A stretch of 64,000 bases of DNA from Phocoena phocoena (Eukaryota; Chordata; Mammalia; Artiodactyla; Phocoenidae): contig NC_089222.1 of assembly GCF_963924675.1 (NCBI RefSeq), positions 137,232,281 through 137,296,280 of the forward strand. Direction: 5' to 3'. Below the pieces are notes generated by a model, which worked only from the letters and a program-made list of their open reading frames with translations, was not told the DNA's origin and did not search any database. This document shows positions 33,201-43,190 of this stretch, piece after piece. A program made the translations under genes and the position numbers. Positions within the stretch are counted from its first letter, which is position 1; every line of letters starts with the position of its first letter.

Positions 33201-34369
33201 GGGGACTCCGGTGGCATCCTGAGAGAGCACCTAGCATTCAGATTTGCTTTTTTGATGGTAACTACATTGCTCACAAAATATTTAGCCAAACCATGGGATA
33301 TTTGCTCAAGTCAAAAAGTTTTTTGAATGGCCATGAAGTCCATCCACTTTTATGCCTATGTCTTAGTAAAACCTAACTGTCCTTATTTGTTTAAGTCAGT
33401 TAAAGTAACAAATCTGAGAACAAGCTATTCACTATGCCTTAGGCAATGAATAAGATGTCATTTTTATTCAGCACTCTTATCCTAGTCTCTTTTTAAAAGA
33501 AATGCTTCTAAAACTAATATTTACTTGTTCCCCCAGAAATACTTTAATTGGCTTTGTGAAATCAATGGTTCCCTGGATAACTGATAAAAGAGTGGCTCTT
33601 TTCACTGTCCTGGCAATATCTTGGTTTAAATAACAGGACAGATAATTCTTTCACAAATATGAAAAACAGATTTTCGGAAACAAGCTTATTTTATTAAGCC
33701 ATGTTATTTAATTTTATCTGACATTTGCAAGTCATTTTTGCTAGTAAGCACTCTACATTAATACCTTGAGTTCACATAGAGTTTAACAATATGAATTTCC
33801 TATCAGAGGAAAGTACAATATATGTTTGGAAGAAGCCAAGTTCATGAAGAATTAACAGTCATCAGATCCCAAAGGGAAACAAATTATCTTCACTCCTCTC
33901 TTGCCAGCAGTCGAGCGTTTAATTTGCACTTTTAAAATCCTGCCTGTTATCCCAGATTCAGGAATGAGAGCAGTGGTAACTCCTTTGCACATCCATGTCT
34001 AACCATATAAAATCCAAACACCTATAGGCGACCAGTTGCCACTGAGGTAGAAAAAGCATATCAACTTCAAATAATTTTCATATTAAGAATATCTGGAATG
34101 AACCACAGAGAATAAGTTATTTTTATATGCTTAAAAGATGTGACAGAAACCAATTTCAATTTACAAATTAAATGGATTATTGAAAGTTTGTGTTAAATGA
34201 AAATTGGTCACTGAATCTTACTTTTCCACTGACCTGTGTTTTAAAACATATAAAATATGGTTCAGTTTTAAAATGCAGAAACCAAGCAGTAATACAAATA
34301 GCAAATATTGAACAATAATAAATCTTTAAGGGGAAAAAGTGTTCTTTCTTCCCATAAACAACACATATG
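30216..34369. other. Long, mostly single-copy interval; no gene recognised
   Basis: Frames of 60-145 codons (for example 30265-30702 minus, 31990-32256 plus, 32631-32963 minus) resemble no family and lack splice context. 31735-31795 is A/T-rich (attaattaat). I see no RNA gene and no clear transposon. Confidence 0.4.
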
Positions 34370-34384
34370 AAAATACACTGTTCT

Positions 34385-34415
34385 CTATACTCCAATAAAA
34401 TTAAAATACTAAAAG
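34385..34415 (+). mobile_element. Tail-only L1 micro-insertion
   Basis: 'ctatactccaataaaattaaaatactaaaag' begins with the last L1 bases (tatactccaataaa, including the AATAAA signal) and continues as a degenerate A-rich tail. TSD of 15 bp with one mismatch: aaaatacactgttct (34370-34384) and aaagtacactgttct (34416-34430). Confidence 0.82.
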
Positions 34416-34589
34416 AAAGTACACTGTTCTGAGCAGACCTTCAAACCTCCATCATTCTCTGGGTCTTCAGAAACACTGTTTAATCTGCAATGAACCACAC
34501 TTATCTGGAAAACTCCTACTCAGAAAAGTTCTAAAAGTTCAGCTCAAAAAGCACAACCTCTATCTAACTAGCCTTCCCTGTTATGTAAT

Positions 34590-34865
34590 CCCTAAGGAAA
34601 AAAAATATCTACACAGTTCTGTGAGCCCTGAGGCAGAATTAGGGTACCTCCTTCCTCTCCCAACAGCGAAGCATTCTTCCTGCATAGCCTTGGAGACCAA
34701 TTGTCATCATTCTTGAGAACCCAGATCACCCACTGGACCCTGTGCTCCCCGTGGAGGGGACACAATGCACCTTTGGGGTTCCAGTGCCTACATCAGCACC
34801 TGGCACTGCATTGGTGCTAAGCAAGGCTTTGAAATGAATGAGCAAAGAAATGAAAGAATTAATTA
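34590..34865 (+). repeat. L2 LINE 3' end, sense
   Basis: 'tgtgctccccgtggaggggac', 'cagtgcctacatcagcacctggcactgcattggtgctaagcaagg' and 'gaatgagcaaagaaatgaaag' follow the L2 terminus (ggaggcag … gcctggcacatagtaggtgctcaataaa … gaatgaatgaa). Confidence 0.5.
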
Positions 34866-35656
34866 ATTTTAAGGGATATTTTGGGTTTTTTGGCTTATTG
34901 TTTGTTTTTTAAATACATCTTTTTTCCTTTAACATCTTTATTGGAGTCTAATTGCTTTACAATGTTGTATTAGTTTCTGCTGTATAACAAAGTGCACCAG
35001 CTATAAGTATACATATATCCCCATATCCCCTCCCTCTTGAGCCTCCCTCCCACCCTCCCTATCCCACCCCTCTAGGTCATCGCAAAGCACCGAGGTGATC
35101 TCCCTGTGCTATGCGGCTGCTTCCCACTATCTATTTTACATTTGGTAGTGTATATATGTCAATGCTACTCTCACTTCACCCCAGCTTCCCCCTCCCGACT
35201 GTGTCTTCAAGTCCATTCTCTATGTCTACATCTTAATTCCTGCCCTGCCTCTAGGTTCATCAGTACCTTTTTTTTTTTTTTTTAGATTCCATATATATGT
35301 GTCAGCATACAATATTTGGTTTTCTCTTTCTGACTTACTCTGTACGACAGACTCTAGGTCCATCCACCTCACTACAAATAACTCAGTTTCATCTCTTTTT
35401 ATGGCTGAGTAATATTCCATTGTATATATGTGCCACATCTTCTTTATCCATTCATCTGTCAATGGACACTTAGGTTGCTTCCATGTCCTGGCTATTGTAA
35501 ATAGTGCTGCAATGAACATTGTGGTACATGTCTCTTTTTGAATTATGGTTTTCTCAGGGTATATGCCCAGTAGTGGGATTGCTGGGTCATATGTTTTTTA
35601 AGGAACCTCCATACTGTTCTCCATGGTGGCTGTATCCATTTAAATTCCCACCAACA

Positions 35657-38022
35657 TACTGTAAAGCAGGAAAGTTATAGCATTAGATTTTTATTTTTAG
35701 AAAATTACTCTCTTTGCCCTATGAGGAATAGATTGGAGGAGAATATGAACCCAGGACAGGGATGACGGCCACTTAATCTTGAGTGGTAAAAGTGTGGATA
35801 GAGAAAATAGACTTACTTGAGAGGTTTGTGAAAGACAGACCTGACATAGTTCTTTGTGCATTTGAAGACAGAAAAAAAATCATCAAGGTTGTTGGCTTGT
35901 GCAACTGAATGGTTAAAGGGTTCATTCTGAGACAGACCACAATGCAGAAGATCCACAACTTTGAGAAAAAACTCATGAAGACAGTTTTGAACAGGTTGAA
36001 TTAGAGATGTTAGAAGTTTAGCTCAAAATGTTCAGTGGGCAGTTGGATTAATGGCATGCAGCTTAGGTGAAAGGTGTGGGTTAGATATTTAGGTTTAGAA
36101 ATCATCATTTGTTCAGACTACTAGAGCTAATCAATGAATTTGGTAAAGTTGCAGGATACAAAATCAATGCACAGAAATCTCTTGCATTCCCATATACTAA
36201 TGATGAAAAATCTGAAAGGAAACACTCCCATTTACCACTGAAACAAAAAGAATAAAATACCTAGGAATAAACCTACCAAGGGTGACAAAAGACCTGTACG
36301 CAGAAAACTATAAGACACTGATGAAAGAAATGAAACATGATACAAACAGATGGAGAGATATACCATGTTCTTGGATTGGAAGAATCAATATTGTGAAAAT
36401 GACTCTACTACCCAAAGCAATCTACAGATTCAATGTAATCCCTATCAGACTACTAATGGCATTTTTTACAGAACTAGAACAAAAAATCTTAAAATTCGAA
36501 TGGAGACACAAAAGACCCCCAATAGCCAAGGCAGTCTTGAGGGATAAAAACGGAGCTGGAGGAATCACACGCCCTGACTTCAGACTATACTACAAAGCTA
36601 CAGTAGTCAAGACAATATGGTACTGGCACAAAAACAGAAATATAGATCAATGGAACAAGATAGAAAACCCAGAGATAAACCCACACACTTATGGTCAACT
36701 AATCTATGACAAAGGAGGCAAGAATATACAATGGAGAAAAGACAGTCTCTTCAATAAATGGTGCTGGGGAAACTGGACAGCTACATGTAAAACAATGAAA
36801 TTAGAACACTCCCTAACACCATACACAAAGATAAACTCAAAATGGATTAGAGACCTAAATGTAAGACTGGACACTGTAAAACTCTTAGAAGAAAACATAG
36901 GAAGAACACTCTTTGACATAAATCACAGCAAGATCTTTTTTGATCCACCTCCTAGAGTAATGGAAATAAAAGCAAAAATAAACAAATGGGACCTAAGGGA
37001 ACTTAAAAGCTTTTGCAAAGCAAAGGAAACTACAAACAAGATGAAAAGACAACCCTCAGAATGGGAGAAAATAATTTGCAAACGAATCAACAGAAAAAGG
37101 ATTAATCTCCAAAATATATAAACAGCTCATGCAGCTCAATATTAAAAAAACAAGCAACCCAATCAGAAAATTGGCAGAAGACCTAAATACACATTTGTAC
37201 AAAGAAGACATACAGATGGTCAAGAGCACATGAAAAGCTGCTCAACATCACTAATTATTAGAGAAATGCAAATGAAAACTACAATGAGGTATCACCTCAC
37301 ACAAGTTAGAAAGGGCATCATCAGAAAATCTACAAACAACAAATGCTGGAGAGGGTGTGGAGACAAGGGAACCCTCTTGCACTGTTGCTGGGAATGTAAA
37401 TTGATACAGTCACTATGGAGAACAGTATAGAGGTTCCTTAAAAAACTAAAAATAGAATTACCATATGACCCAGCAATCCCACTACTGGGCATATACCCCA
37501 AGAAAACCATAATTCAAAAAGATACATGCACCCCAATGTTCATTGCAGCACTATTTACAATAGCCAGGTCATGGAAGCAACCTAAATGCCCATCGACAGA
37601 TGAATGGATAAAGAAGATGTGGTACATATATACCATGGAATATTACTCAGCCATAAAAAGGAATGAAATTGGGTCATTTGTAGAGACGTGGGTGGATCTA
37701 GAGACTGTCATACAGAGTGAAGTAAGTCAGAAAGAGAAAAACAAATATCGTATATTAACGCATATATGTGAAACCTAGAAAAATGGCACAGATGAACAGG
37801 TTTGCAGGGCAGAAATAGACACAGATGTAGAGAATAAACATATGGACACCCAGGGGGGAAAGTGGCGGGGGGTGGTGGTGGTGGTGTGATGAATTGGGTC
37901 ATTGTGATTGACATCTATACACTGATGTGGATAAAATTGATGACTAATAAGAAACTGCTGTATAAAAAATAAAATAAAATTCAAAAAGTCAAAAATAAAT
38001 AATCATAAAAAAATGAAAATAA
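35657..38022 (+). mobile_element. Chimeric insertion: antisense L2 fused to a 5'-truncated L1
   Basis: The whole segment is bounded by a perfect 16-bp TSD, taaattcccaccaaca at 35641-35656 and 38023-38038. Its first ~460 bp are not L1; they read as antisense L2 (for example 'ggttgttggcttgtgcaactgaatgg', 'gtgggcagttggattaatggc'). L1 ORF2 starts at about 36118 (ctactagagctaatcaatg) and runs to an A-rich tail. The simplest reading is that a transcript from another locus, covering flank plus truncated L1, was copied here in trans. A template switch is the alternative. Confidence 0.85.
36118..37775 (+). pseudogene. L1 ORF2 C-terminal half in the chimeric element
   Basis: The frame at 36282-37121 holds a long uninterrupted ORF2 segment: [20 protein letters not shown], then [20 protein letters not shown], then [20 protein letters not shown]. 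It is lost at about 37075 by an extra base (aaaataatttgc versus aaaatatttgc elsewhere). The zinc-knuckle segment [18 protein letters not shown] lies at about 37344-37397. The endonuclease and most of the RT domain are absent. The 3' UTR (37780-38022) differs from the other long copies, so it belongs to another L1 subfamily. Confidence 0.88.
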
Positions 38023-38102
38023 TAAATTCCCACCAACAGGGCAGGAGGGTTCCCTTTTCACCACACTAAAAGGGTATTTTGAATTCTTAAAAACCTAACA
38101 CA

Positions 38103-38309
38103 GGGGACTTCCCTGGTGGTCCAGTGGTTAAGACTTCACCTTCCAATGCAGGGAGTGTGGGTTTGATCCCTAGGGAGCTAAGATCCCACATGCCTCACAG
38201 CCTAAATAAATTAAATAAATAAATAAATAAAACAGAAGCAATATTGTAACAAATTCAAGGAAGACTCTTTTAAAAAAATGGTTAAGATGGTAAATTAAAA
38301 AAAAAAAAA
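38103..38309 (+). mobile_element. CHR-1-type SINE, with TSD
   Basis: Starts 'ggggacttccctggtggtccagtggttaagactt', differs from the CHR-2 copies after the B-box region, and ends with 'agaagcaatattgtaacaaattcaagg', typical of the older CHR-1 form. It also contains an (AAAT)n stretch at 38205-38232. TSD aaacctaacaca (38091-38102) versus aaactaacaca (38310-38320), with one base lost. Confidence 0.85.
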
Positions 38310-38321
38310 AAACTAACACAA

Positions 38322-38962
38322 ATACAGCCTAGCTTGACCCCTATGATTCAGAAATGCTTTCAATTATCAGGTCCCTTATATCGCCTGTTGTCAATACATG
38401 GGGTAATTTTAGTTTGGTTGCTCTTAAAAAAAAACCCTGTGCTCTCTGATTTCAGAAATTAGGATCCACAGACTTCTTAGAACCTGATGTGCTCATCTGT
38501 TCATATCAGAGTGACTCAGAAATGCACTGGAGCCCAGGATACTTCACTTAATGACGTCTTAATTAGCAGACTCTTTAAACTGCTATCCTGAGCTGACTAA
38601 CAAGTATTACCAGAGGGAGTATGTAGTTTACAGAGCAGGAACAGTTTTGAATCTGAAGGAAAAAACAAGGTTACCAATTTACAGTACTTGTTACATCCAC
38701 ACAGCAGATAGTAGAGAAATGCAAAGAAGAGTACACAGTCAAGGGCCAACACATTTTCACAAGCTGGCCATGCAATGCCTGCATCACATACTTGCACTGG
38801 TGGGAATCTCTTCCTGAGGACTTCAGGGAGCTGTGTGGGTGAATGGCTGAGCACACACCGACTTTTAGAGTCTCCCTGAGAAAGCGCTTAAACACCTACA
38901 GGACTATGATCAATACCTTCATCTCCACAATCCTCGGGGAATGCAGGAAATACTGAGATGTC
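38322..38962. other. Single-copy DNA between repeats
   Basis: No supported gene. The antisense frames at 38597-38895 resemble no family. Confidence 0.35.
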
Positions 38963-38974
38963 AAAAGACTGACA

Positions 38975-39166
38975 GGTTGGGGCTTCCCTGGTGGTGCAGT
39001 GGTTGAGAGTCCACCTGCCGACGCAGGGGACGCGGGTTCGTGCCACGGTACGGGAAGATCCCACATGCCGCGGAGCGGCTGGGCCCGTGAGCCATGGCCG
39101 CTAAGCCTGCGCGTCTGGAGCCTGTGCTCCGCAACGGGAGAGGCCACAGCAGTGAGAGGCCCACGT

Positions 39167-39193
<27 letters not shown>
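38975..39193 (+). mobile_element. CHR-2-type SINE (short form), with TSD
   Basis: A box tggtgcagtgg, ggttcgtgcca, G/C-rich body and a 25-base A tail. TSD aaaagactgaca at 38963-38974 and 39194-39205. It landed just at the 5' edge of the next L1. The long unbroken A tail suggests a relatively young copy. Confidence 0.93.
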
Positions 39194-39197
<4 letters not shown>

Positions 39198-39438
39198 GAC
39201 TGACAAGCAACTCCCAAGGCAATAGAAATAAAAGCAAAAATAAACAATTGGGACCTAATCAAACTTATAAGTCTTTGCACAGCAAAGGAAGCCATAAACA
39301 AAACAAAAAGACAACCTGCAGACTGGGAGAAAATATTTGCAAGTGATGCAACTGACAAGGGCTTAATTTCCAAAATACACAAACAGCTCATACAACTCAA
39401 TAGCAGTAAGAAAAACTCAATCAAAAAATGGGCAGAAG

Positions 39439-39761
39439 GGCTTCCCGGGTGGCACAGTGGTTGAGACTCTGCCTGCCAATGCAGGGGACACGGGTTCGAG
39501 CCCTGGTCCGGGAGGATCCCACATGCCACAGAGCAACTGGGCCTGTGCGCCACGGCTGCTGAGCCTGCGCTCTAGAGCCCGCAGGCCACGGCTGCTGGGG
39601 CCTGTGTGCCTAGAGCCCGTGCTCTACAAGAGAGGCCACCACAGTGAGGTGCCTGCGCACCGCAATGAGGAGTGGCCCCTGCTCGCCGCAACTAGAGGGG
39701 GCCGCGCACAGCAACGAAGACCCAAGGCAGCCAAAAATAAATAAATAAATTAAAAAAAAAA
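39439..39761 (+). mobile_element. Long-form CHR SINE nested in L1, with perfect TSD
   Basis: About 320 bp: A box tggcacagtgg, B box ggttcgagccc (closer to the Pol III consensus than the short form), an extended 3' body ending 'gcaacgaagacccaaggcagcc' and an (AAAT)n/A tail. Perfect 16-bp TSD aaaaaatgggcagaag at 39423-39438 and 39762-39777; removing the SINE restores the L1 sequence. Confidence 0.96.
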
Positions 39762-40227
39762 AAAAAATGGGCAGAAGACCTCAATAGACATTTCTCCAAA
39801 GAAGACATACAGATGGCCAATAGGCATATGGAAAGATGCTCAACATCACTAATTATCAAAGAAATGCAACTCAAAACTATTGATACAATGAGGTATCACC
39901 TCACTCCAGTCAAAATGGCCATCATTAAAAAGTCCACAAACAATAAATGCTGGAGAGGGTATGGAGAAAAGAGAACCCTCCTACACTGCTGGTAGGAATG
40001 TAAATTGATGCAGCCTCTATGGAAAATAGTATGGAAGTTCCTCAAAAAACTAAAAATAGAGTTACCATATGATCCAGCAATCCCACTCCTGGGCATATAT
40101 CCAGAAAAGAGGAAAACTCTAATTTGAAAAGATACATGCACCCCAATGTTCATAGCAGCACTATTTACAACAGCCAAGACATGGAAGCAAATTAAATGTC
40201 CATCAACAGATGAATGGATAAAGAAGA

Positions 40228-40276
40228 TGTTGTATGTATGTATGTGTGTGTGTGCATGTGTGTATACACACACAAC
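40228..40276. repeat. (TATG)n/(TG)n/(AC)n microsatellite inside L1
   Basis: 'tgtatgtatgtatgtgtgtgtgtgcatg...acacacacac' replaces the usual 'gtggtatatatacaatgg' of L1. Confidence 0.85.
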
Positions 40277-40750
40277 GGAATACTACTCAACCATAAAAAA
40301 GCATGAAATAATGCCACTTGCAGCAACATGGATGGACCTAGAGATTATCATACTAAGTGAAGTAAGCCAGATAAAGACAATTATCATGATATCACTTGTA
40401 CGTGGAATCTAAAATATGACACAAATGAACCTATTTACAAAACATAAGCAGACTCACAGACATAGAAAACAAACTTATGGTTACCAAAGGGGAAAAGTGG
40501 GGGCAGGGAGGGATAAATTAGGAGTTTGGGATTAGCAGATACAAACTACTATAAGTAAAACAGGTAAACAACAAAGACCTACTGTATAGCACAGGAAACT
40601 ATATTCAATATCTAGTAATAACCTATAATGAAAAAGTATATATATATAACTGAATCACTTTGCTGGATGCCTGAAACTAACACAACATTGTAAGTCAACC
40701 TTACTTCAATTAAAGTAAAATAAAATAATAAAATAAAAAATAATATACAA

Positions 40751-41449
40751 GATATACACACACAAAAAAACCAGACAAGTGATTGTAAGGTAGAGCATCA
40801 AGTTGGAGGCAATGGCTAAAACTAACCAAGGAAAATGACCCACAATGTTTTCCTGCAGGTTTGAGTCATGGAAGATTAAAGGTCATTTTAAGCTACACTG
40901 GGTATTGATGGAACTGCAACCAAAATGACAATAGAAGCCTCAATGTTTTCCATTGATAAAGTGAAGAGAAGGCCAAACTGGATATAAATGACCAGCAGAC
41001 CTCACTAAGGGGTGGGGAGTTGGAAAATTCTCTAATGAATATTAGATGGCAGGGAGAGAAGATACTTTTCCTTTTGCATATTTTAGTTTGTTAATTATGA
41101 ACCTAAAAGCTTGATAACCTAGAATCCATATTCCACCTGCTGATTCTTCAGCCTACAAAAAGACTTCTTAATTATCGAAGATTCTGGAAGCTTCTTAATG
41201 CAACCACCATGACCTGTAAAGAATCAAGTCACAGATTGGCTTGAACTGAAACCTCAAGAAGCTGTAATGTAAGGTTTGCATATGGAATAGTAAGGTGTTG
41301 AAAGCTCTTGATGTCAGTGGGTGCCCTTGTATTTGAAGGTATTTAAACCTTCCATGGTCAGTTGAGCATACTACCAAAGCCCAATATTCCTCTAATACTT
41401 CTTAAGTAACTATGTGACAAAATTTGCTGACAGAATTCACCTCAATAAA
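40751..41449. other. Single-copy DNA, nothing recognised
   Basis: No supported gene or repeat. Confidence 0.35.
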
Positions 41450-41463
41450 TCTTCAGACTTCTT

Positions 41464-41771
41464 TTTTTTTTTTTTAACATCTTTATTGGGGTAAAATTGC
41501 TTTACAATGGTGTGTTAGTTTCTGCTTTATAACAAAGTGAATCAGTTATACATATACATATGTTCCCATAGCTCTTCCCTCTTGCGTCTCCCTCCCTCCC
41601 ACCCTCCCTATCCCACCCCTCCAGGCGGTCACAAAGCACCGAGCTGATCTCCCTGTGCTATGCGGTTGCTTCCCACTAGCTATCTACCTTACGTTTGCCT
41701 CTCTCTCGCCCTGTCACAGCTCACCGTTCCCCCTCCCCATATCCTCAAGTCCGTTCTCCAGTAGGTCTGTG
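41464..41771 (-). mobile_element. Short L1 3'-UTR insertion, antisense, with perfect TSD
   Basis: About 310 bp of L1 3' UTR only (T-rich start, 'aacatctttattggggtaaaattgctttacaatgg', 'agcaccgagctgatctccctgtgctat', to 'gtaggtctgtg'). Perfect 14-bp TSD tcttcagacttctt at 41450-41463 and 41772-41785. No ORF2 codons are included. Confidence 0.94.
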
Positions 41772-41785
41772 TCTTCAGACTTCTT

Positions 41786-42769
41786 AATTCAGTAGAATTA
41801 AAGATTCTATTATTTTTTCTCCTTACATGTTGCTTCTATAGTTAGTCATATTTTGCTATCAATCTATTTCCATTTCTCCAAATTGTTGTCAAGTTCTGTA
41901 ATGTTTACTATTACCAAGAGCTGTTGCCACTTCTTAAGAACAAGATCTAGATTTTGAAAATCTGAAAAGTTAATGATATTTGCAGAAGTGCTCAACAAGG
42001 TGGGTACAAACATGTTTATGGTTGTTTTTCATTTCACATTATTCCATTGTTCTAGCTAATGCACGGAACTAAGAACTGATATGATGTGAGCAACTAAATT
42101 TTGAATCTGTGATTTCTAACTATCTTTAACAAACTCCTCAAGAGAAAGAAATTAAGACTTTCATACAAAATAAGCATCCCTGTCTATACATATATATAAA
42201 CAGGTGTTGTGGAAAGCAAATAAAGTGAGTATAATTTAAATAACATATTCCTCATGGTGAGAGGACCCCCAGAGAGGGATATATTAAAAAGTCCTTCATT
42301 ATACCTCACCTTTAGACATGCTCATACACTTCATCAGTTTATTTCTAGTATTTCAAACATGCCCCTTAATATTCTGTTTGCTTTTCACACATGAATACAC
42401 AATTCACATGCTTAAAAACAATGCACACCCAAAGCTAATTCACCATAAAATTTTCCTCCAATTTTATGAATTTTTTTAAAACCTACACTTCTTATCACAG
42501 TTATCACAGGTATTTGGGTTCTGATATTTTCCACTGATTTTTCTAAATTAAGGCCAAAATTCTAGAGCTATTCCAACAATTATACAAACGTTGCCTTTCA
42601 GTCAAAGATAGCAAAATGGCCAAAGTTGAATTAGTCTAAACAGAGGAAACACCACACATACGGCTCCTCGGCAGCTGAAGTGTGAAGTGTGCCTTAGAAT
42701 CATCGAGATCTCCAAGTGTGGATACATTTCAACTCAGAGACCACGTGTACACCCACAAGACATTAGGAA
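41786..42769. other. A/T-rich single-copy DNA, nothing recognised
   Basis: No gene, RNA or clear transposon. Confidence 0.35.
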
Positions 42770-43190
42770 ACAGTGACCCAGATCTCTGGTCCTTTCTGTA
42801 CTGCAGCCAGGCTGGGATAGTTTCACTTCCTCACAAAGACCATGCCCCCGCAAATTCCGGCTTTCACACAAGCAGTTTCCTCAGCCTAGAATATCCTTTC
42901 CCCACCCATATTCTCCAATTTCCATACAGCTTATGACTACTCTCAATTTAAACGTAGCCATCCATGAACCTCCAGGTCAGACTCTATCTGTCCTCCAGGG
43001 TCACTCTGCCCTTGGAGCCTGGCAACACTCCTCAGGCTTGTAATGATGTTTGGTGGTCATTTTCTTTGTATGACTCTGTACACACAGTCTGGAAGCCTGT
43101 CTCTTCTGTTTGGTCCTATATTCTCATCGCCTGGCACACGGTACACCCCTGCCAAGTCTCCACTGAACTGGATTAAATCAAGTTAAATGA
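42770..43190 (+). repeat. L2 LINE 3' portion, sense
   Basis: 'gttcaca/ttcctcagcctagaatatcctttccccaccc', 'gtcagactctatctgtcctccagggtcac' and 'attctcatcgcctggcacacgg' follow the L2 3' order. Diverged. Confidence 0.5.

Larger units (their letters stand above)
34884..38068 (-). mobile_element. L1 LINE 3' end, antisense, split by a younger L1
   Basis: On the minus strand, 34920-35656 is an L1 3' UTR plus ORF2 C-terminus (…[20 protein letters not shown]… at 35226-35519 reversed); its last short piece resumes at 38039-38066 (gagggttcccttttcacc). The intervening 2.4 kb is a younger insertion. Likely TSD for this outer element: aagggatattttg (34871-34883) and aaagggtattttg (38069-38081), which leaves a degenerate T-rich (tail) segment at 34884-34930. 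Truncated, with no functional product. Confidence 0.8.
39210..40742 (+). mobile_element. Older L1 LINE, 5'-truncated, split by a SINE
   Basis: ORF2 C-terminus (39218-40410, interrupted) and 3' UTR. Subfamily-specific positions (acaattgggacctaatcaaact; gcaacatggatggacctag; tail 'gtaagtcaaccttacttcaatt') separate it from the younger L1s at 6.4 and 20.6 kb and resemble the piece at 1-178. A CHR SINE sits at 39439-39761. A (TG)n/(AC)n patch at 40228-40276 has expanded inside ORF2. A TSD is not clear. Confidence 0.88.

Noticed and set aside
33188..33215. 'cagccaataaagggg' as another L1 tail insertion
   Set aside because: Lacks the A tail and TSD; likely chance.
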